From Clostridium_AD frigoriphilum (lineage in GTDB: Bacteria; Bacillota; Clostridia; Clostridiales; Clostridiaceae), in contig NZ_JAZHFS010000010.1 in NCBI RefSeq assembly GCF_036541405.1, positions 62,001 through 126,000 on the forward strand: 64,000 nucleotides of DNA, in the 5' to 3' direction. A model generated the notes under the pieces. That model saw only the letters and a list, made by a program, of their open reading frames with translations, made no database searches and was not told the origin of the DNA. Below, one piece after another: positions 62,203 to 64,000 of the stretch. The first letter of the stretch is position 1, and each line of letters starts with the position of its first letter. The position numbers and the translations under genes are program-made.

Positions 62203-62943
62203 TTAACCCTCAAATCCCTCTGGATACTCCGCATTGTAATAGACATCCTGAACATCTTCATTATCCTCAAGTGTATCTATTAAATCCTGAACCTTAACTG
62301 CACCTTCCATGCTAACAGGAACCATATTATCTGGAATCATTGTAATCTCAGCTGACGCAAATTCAAAGCCTGCTTTCTCGAGCACTTCTCTTACCTGTCC
62401 AAAGGTTTCTACAGTAGTAATAATTTCAAACATTTCTTCATCTGCATTAAAATCTTCGGCCCCAGCTTCAAGAGCTATCATCATGATTTCATCCTCGTCC
62501 ATAACTTCAGTTCTCTCTATTATAATTTGCCCTTTTTTAGCAAACATCCAGCTTACACATCCAGCTGCTCCCATATTTCCATTATGTCTATCAAAAGCAT
62601 GCCTTACTGTCGCAACACTTCTATTTTTTTTGTCTGTTAGCGTTACAACTACTACAGCAACCCCTTCTGCTCCATATCCTTCATAAACTATTTCTTCGTA
62701 GTTTACGCCTTCGAGCTCCCCAGCACCTTTTTTAATCGCTCTATTTATTGTTTCGAGTGGCATATTATTAGATTTAGCCTTTGCAACTACATCTCTAAGA
62801 TGAGCGTTGATTTCTAACTTAGATCCACCATTTTTAGCTGCCATTATTATTTCTTTACCTAATTTCGTAAAAACTTTACCTCTTATAACATCAATTTTAC
62901 CTTTTTTTTGTTGAATATTATGCCATTTTGAATGTCCTGACAT
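62203..62943 (-). CDS. yebC: YebC/PmpR family regulator (TACO1-like translation factor)
   Basis: A 246-residue protein of standard YebC length, opening MSGHSKWHNIQQKKGKIDV and containing GYGAEGVAVVVVTLTDKKNR. The family was described as DNA-binding regulators, and more recent work ties YebC to translation of proline-rich stretches on the ribosome. The start is certain. GGGGGGATTTCAA precedes the ATG. Confidence 0.97.
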   Translation of the reverse strand: MSGHSKWHNIQQKKGKIDVIRGKVFTKLGKEIIMAAKNGGSKLEINAHLRDVVAKAKSNNMPLETINRAIKKGAGELEGVNYEEIVYEGYGAEGVAVVVVTLTDKKNRSVATVRHAFDRHNGNMGAAGCVSWMFAKKGQIIIERTEVMDEDEIMMIALEAGAEDFNADEEMFEIITTVETFGQVREVLEKAGFEFASAEITMIPDNMVPVSMEGAVKVQDLIDTLEDNEDVQDVYYNAEYPEGFEG

Positions 62944-63090
62944 TTGAAATCCCCCCCAACTATTTTAATGTGGAATATTCCTAACCGAGCTAATAAATAG
63001 CAGTACTTCTATGAATTGGCTACAAGTACATTACCTTCACATTATATCATAGAAATAATGCACTTTTCAAATAAATAAGAAATGTATATT

Positions 63091-63774
63091 TTACTTCTCT
63101 TTCTCATTTAAAAGTGTTGAATTTATAATTTCACTATCATATAATCTATGTTCTAGTTTAAAATACATTTTCTCCTTCTCTTCTTCAAACAAAGCCTTCC
63201 CTGAGCTAACCTCAGTTATTTGTGACTTTAGATTTTCCAAATTGCTATACTGACAGAGTATTTTAATTTTTACAATGTCTGTATACTCTACATCTTCTAT
63301 ATAAAAGTTATCTTTAGCACAGACATGTTGCACTTTTCCTAATAAATCATATTCAATTATTATTTCGAGGGAAACACCATTAACTTTCTCCACTACCCCG
63401 CCCTCTTTAACAGCTAGGGATGCACCTTTTGAATACGCTCTTGCAAGCCCCCCAGTTCCTAGAAGAATTCCTCCAAAATATCTAGTTACTACCACTACTA
63501 CATCAGTTATATCACTTTTTTTTAACACTTCTAGCATTGGAATTCCTCCAGTACCTTGAGGTTCTCCATCATCACTATACCTTTGTATTTCTCTTCTTTC
63601 ACCAATTATATAAGCATAAACATTGTGCCTTGCTTGTTTGTGTTTATTTTTAATTGTTTGAATAAATTCCTTAGCTTCATCTTCATTTTCAACCCTTTTT
63701 CCATGACCAATAAATATTGATTTCTTTTCTTTAAATTCAGCAATTGATTCATCTTTTATAGTAAAGTAGCTCAT
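63091..63774 (-). CDS. YigZ/IMPACT family protein
   Basis: A 227-residue protein of the YigZ/YvyE family. The signature KHKQARHNVYAYIIG, then RYSDDGEPQGTGGIPMLEVL and VVTRYFGGILLGTGGL, is complete. Bacterial members are of unclear function; the fold is shared with eukaryotic IMPACT, a regulator of translation. A ribosome binding site, GGTGGGATAATT, precedes the ATG. It is followed by yebC. Confidence 0.93.
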   Translation of the reverse strand: MSYFTIKDESIAEFKEKKSIFIGHGKRVENEDEAKEFIQTIKNKHKQARHNVYAYIIGERREIQRYSDDGEPQGTGGIPMLEVLKKSDITDVVVVVTRYFGGILLGTGGLARAYSKGASLAVKEGGVVEKVNGVSLEIIIEYDLLGKVQHVCAKDNFYIEDVEYTDIVKIKILCQYSNLENLKSQITEVSSGKALFEEEKEKMYFKLEHRLYDSEIINSTLLNEKEK

Positions 63775-63831
63775 TTCAATTATCCCACCTACGATTAAAT
63801 GTTCTAAATTAGATTTAATTTTACCCTATCT

Positions 63832-64000
63832 TTATATCTCTATTTGCCCCATCAGCAATAAAAAACTCTGCGCAGCATTAATTATGTATTGTTTGTCTGT
63901 GTTTTCATATATATACTTTATCTTTACAATAGCTTTTTCACTCTTTATTTTACCCAGGGACTTTATTGCATAACTTATCACTTGTGGATTTTCATCCTCA
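63832..64000 (-). CDS. HEAT-repeat protein, C-terminal end only
   Basis: An open frame on the minus strand enters at the right edge and stops at 63832-63834. The visible 55 residues (about one and a half HEAT repeats) include ENPQVISYAIKSLGKIKSEKA and YIINAAQSFLLLMG. The Asn-Pro and Ala-Ile-Lys-Ser-Leu pattern is typical of HEAT/PBS-lyase-like repeats. The start lies beyond the window. Confidence 0.65.
   Translation of the reverse strand, partial: EDENPQVISYAIKSLGKIKSEKAIVKIKYIYENTDKQYIINAAQSFLLLMGQIEI

Noticed and set aside
62309..62686. Plus-strand ORF (125 aa) inside yebC
   Set aside because: Antisense shadow with Ser/Thr/Pro-rich composition and no start signals.
1..64000. tRNA or rRNA genes, prophage, insertion sequences, CRISPR arrays, toxin-antitoxin pairs
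   Set aside because: Searched by eye on both strands; no cloverleaf with conserved arms, transposase, integrase, Cas or clear toxin partner was found.

Overview
The window looks like chromosomal DNA of an endospore-forming Clostridium. It is very AT-rich with AT-ending codons, has strong purine-rich ribosome binding sites, and uses consensus TTGACA/TATAAT promoters with 17-bp spacers. It carries clostridial markers: a SCIFF peptide with its radical-SAM maturase, spore photoproduct lyase, a YtaF-like protein, a BofC-like protein and HemZ. I saw no rRNA, tRNA, CRISPR array, phage or insertion sequence. Most of the window is core genome, and the accessory material lies mainly after about 43 kb.

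Layout. 1-12.5 kb (minus strand): a partial class B penicillin-binding protein, udk, the tRNA wobble-uridine pair trhP/trmR, typA, a Fur repressor with a Fur box on its own promoter, a DUF1292 protein, ruvX, ireB, and alaS behind a T-box leader, then a PRC-barrel/AI-2E pair. The alaS-ireB-ruvX-DUF1292 ... trmR-trhP-udk order matches the Bacillus subtilis yrr region. 12.7-18 kb: a lipoprotein glycosidase of the NagZ family, a second iscU, then the iron-sulfur/thiouridine operon iscR-iscS-iscU-mnmA behind a long structured leader. 18.2-25.5 kb: a divergent hisS behind an attenuator-like leader, a class V aminotransferase, a flavin reductase, a PHP phosphatase, glyA and a two-gene ThrE-type exporter. 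25.5-42.8 kb (minus strand): a CsoR-like regulator, aspS, hemZ, an MBL hydrolase, dtd, relA, apt, a degenerate RecJ-like protein, secF-secD, scfB-scfA (SCIFF RiPP), a TIGR04086 protein, yajC, tgt, queA, ruvB, ruvA. 43-64 kb: a mixed accessory zone with BofC-like, DUF523/DUF1722, aat, splB, RlmA-like, DEAD-box helicase, SDR, a secreted M15 peptidase plus secreted amidase pair, a broken Crp/Fnr gene, a CymR-like Rrf2 regulator, a YtaF-like protein, several small Cys-rich proteins, yebC, a YigZ protein and the end of a HEAT-repeat protein.

How the genes work together. iscR-iscS-iscU-mnmA joins cluster assembly to tRNA 2-thiouridine synthesis. trhP/trmR, tgt/queA and dtd/aat are further tRNA-linked functions. 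yajC-secD-secF forms the auxiliary Sec membrane complex, and scfA/scfB make a thioether peptide.

Most worth a second look: the iscR leader (10-bp long-range inverted repeat plus two palindromes 22 bp apart); the archaeal/eukaryotic-type hisS outside its usual hemZ-aspS slot, behind a promoter-attenuator; a RecJ-like protein that has lost all three metal-binding motifs and its C-terminal half; a DUF156 regulator without the copper-ligand His; an internally deleted Crp/Fnr gene; and three unlisted small ORFs (SCIFF, a 23-aa peptide, a 50-aa Cys-pair protein).
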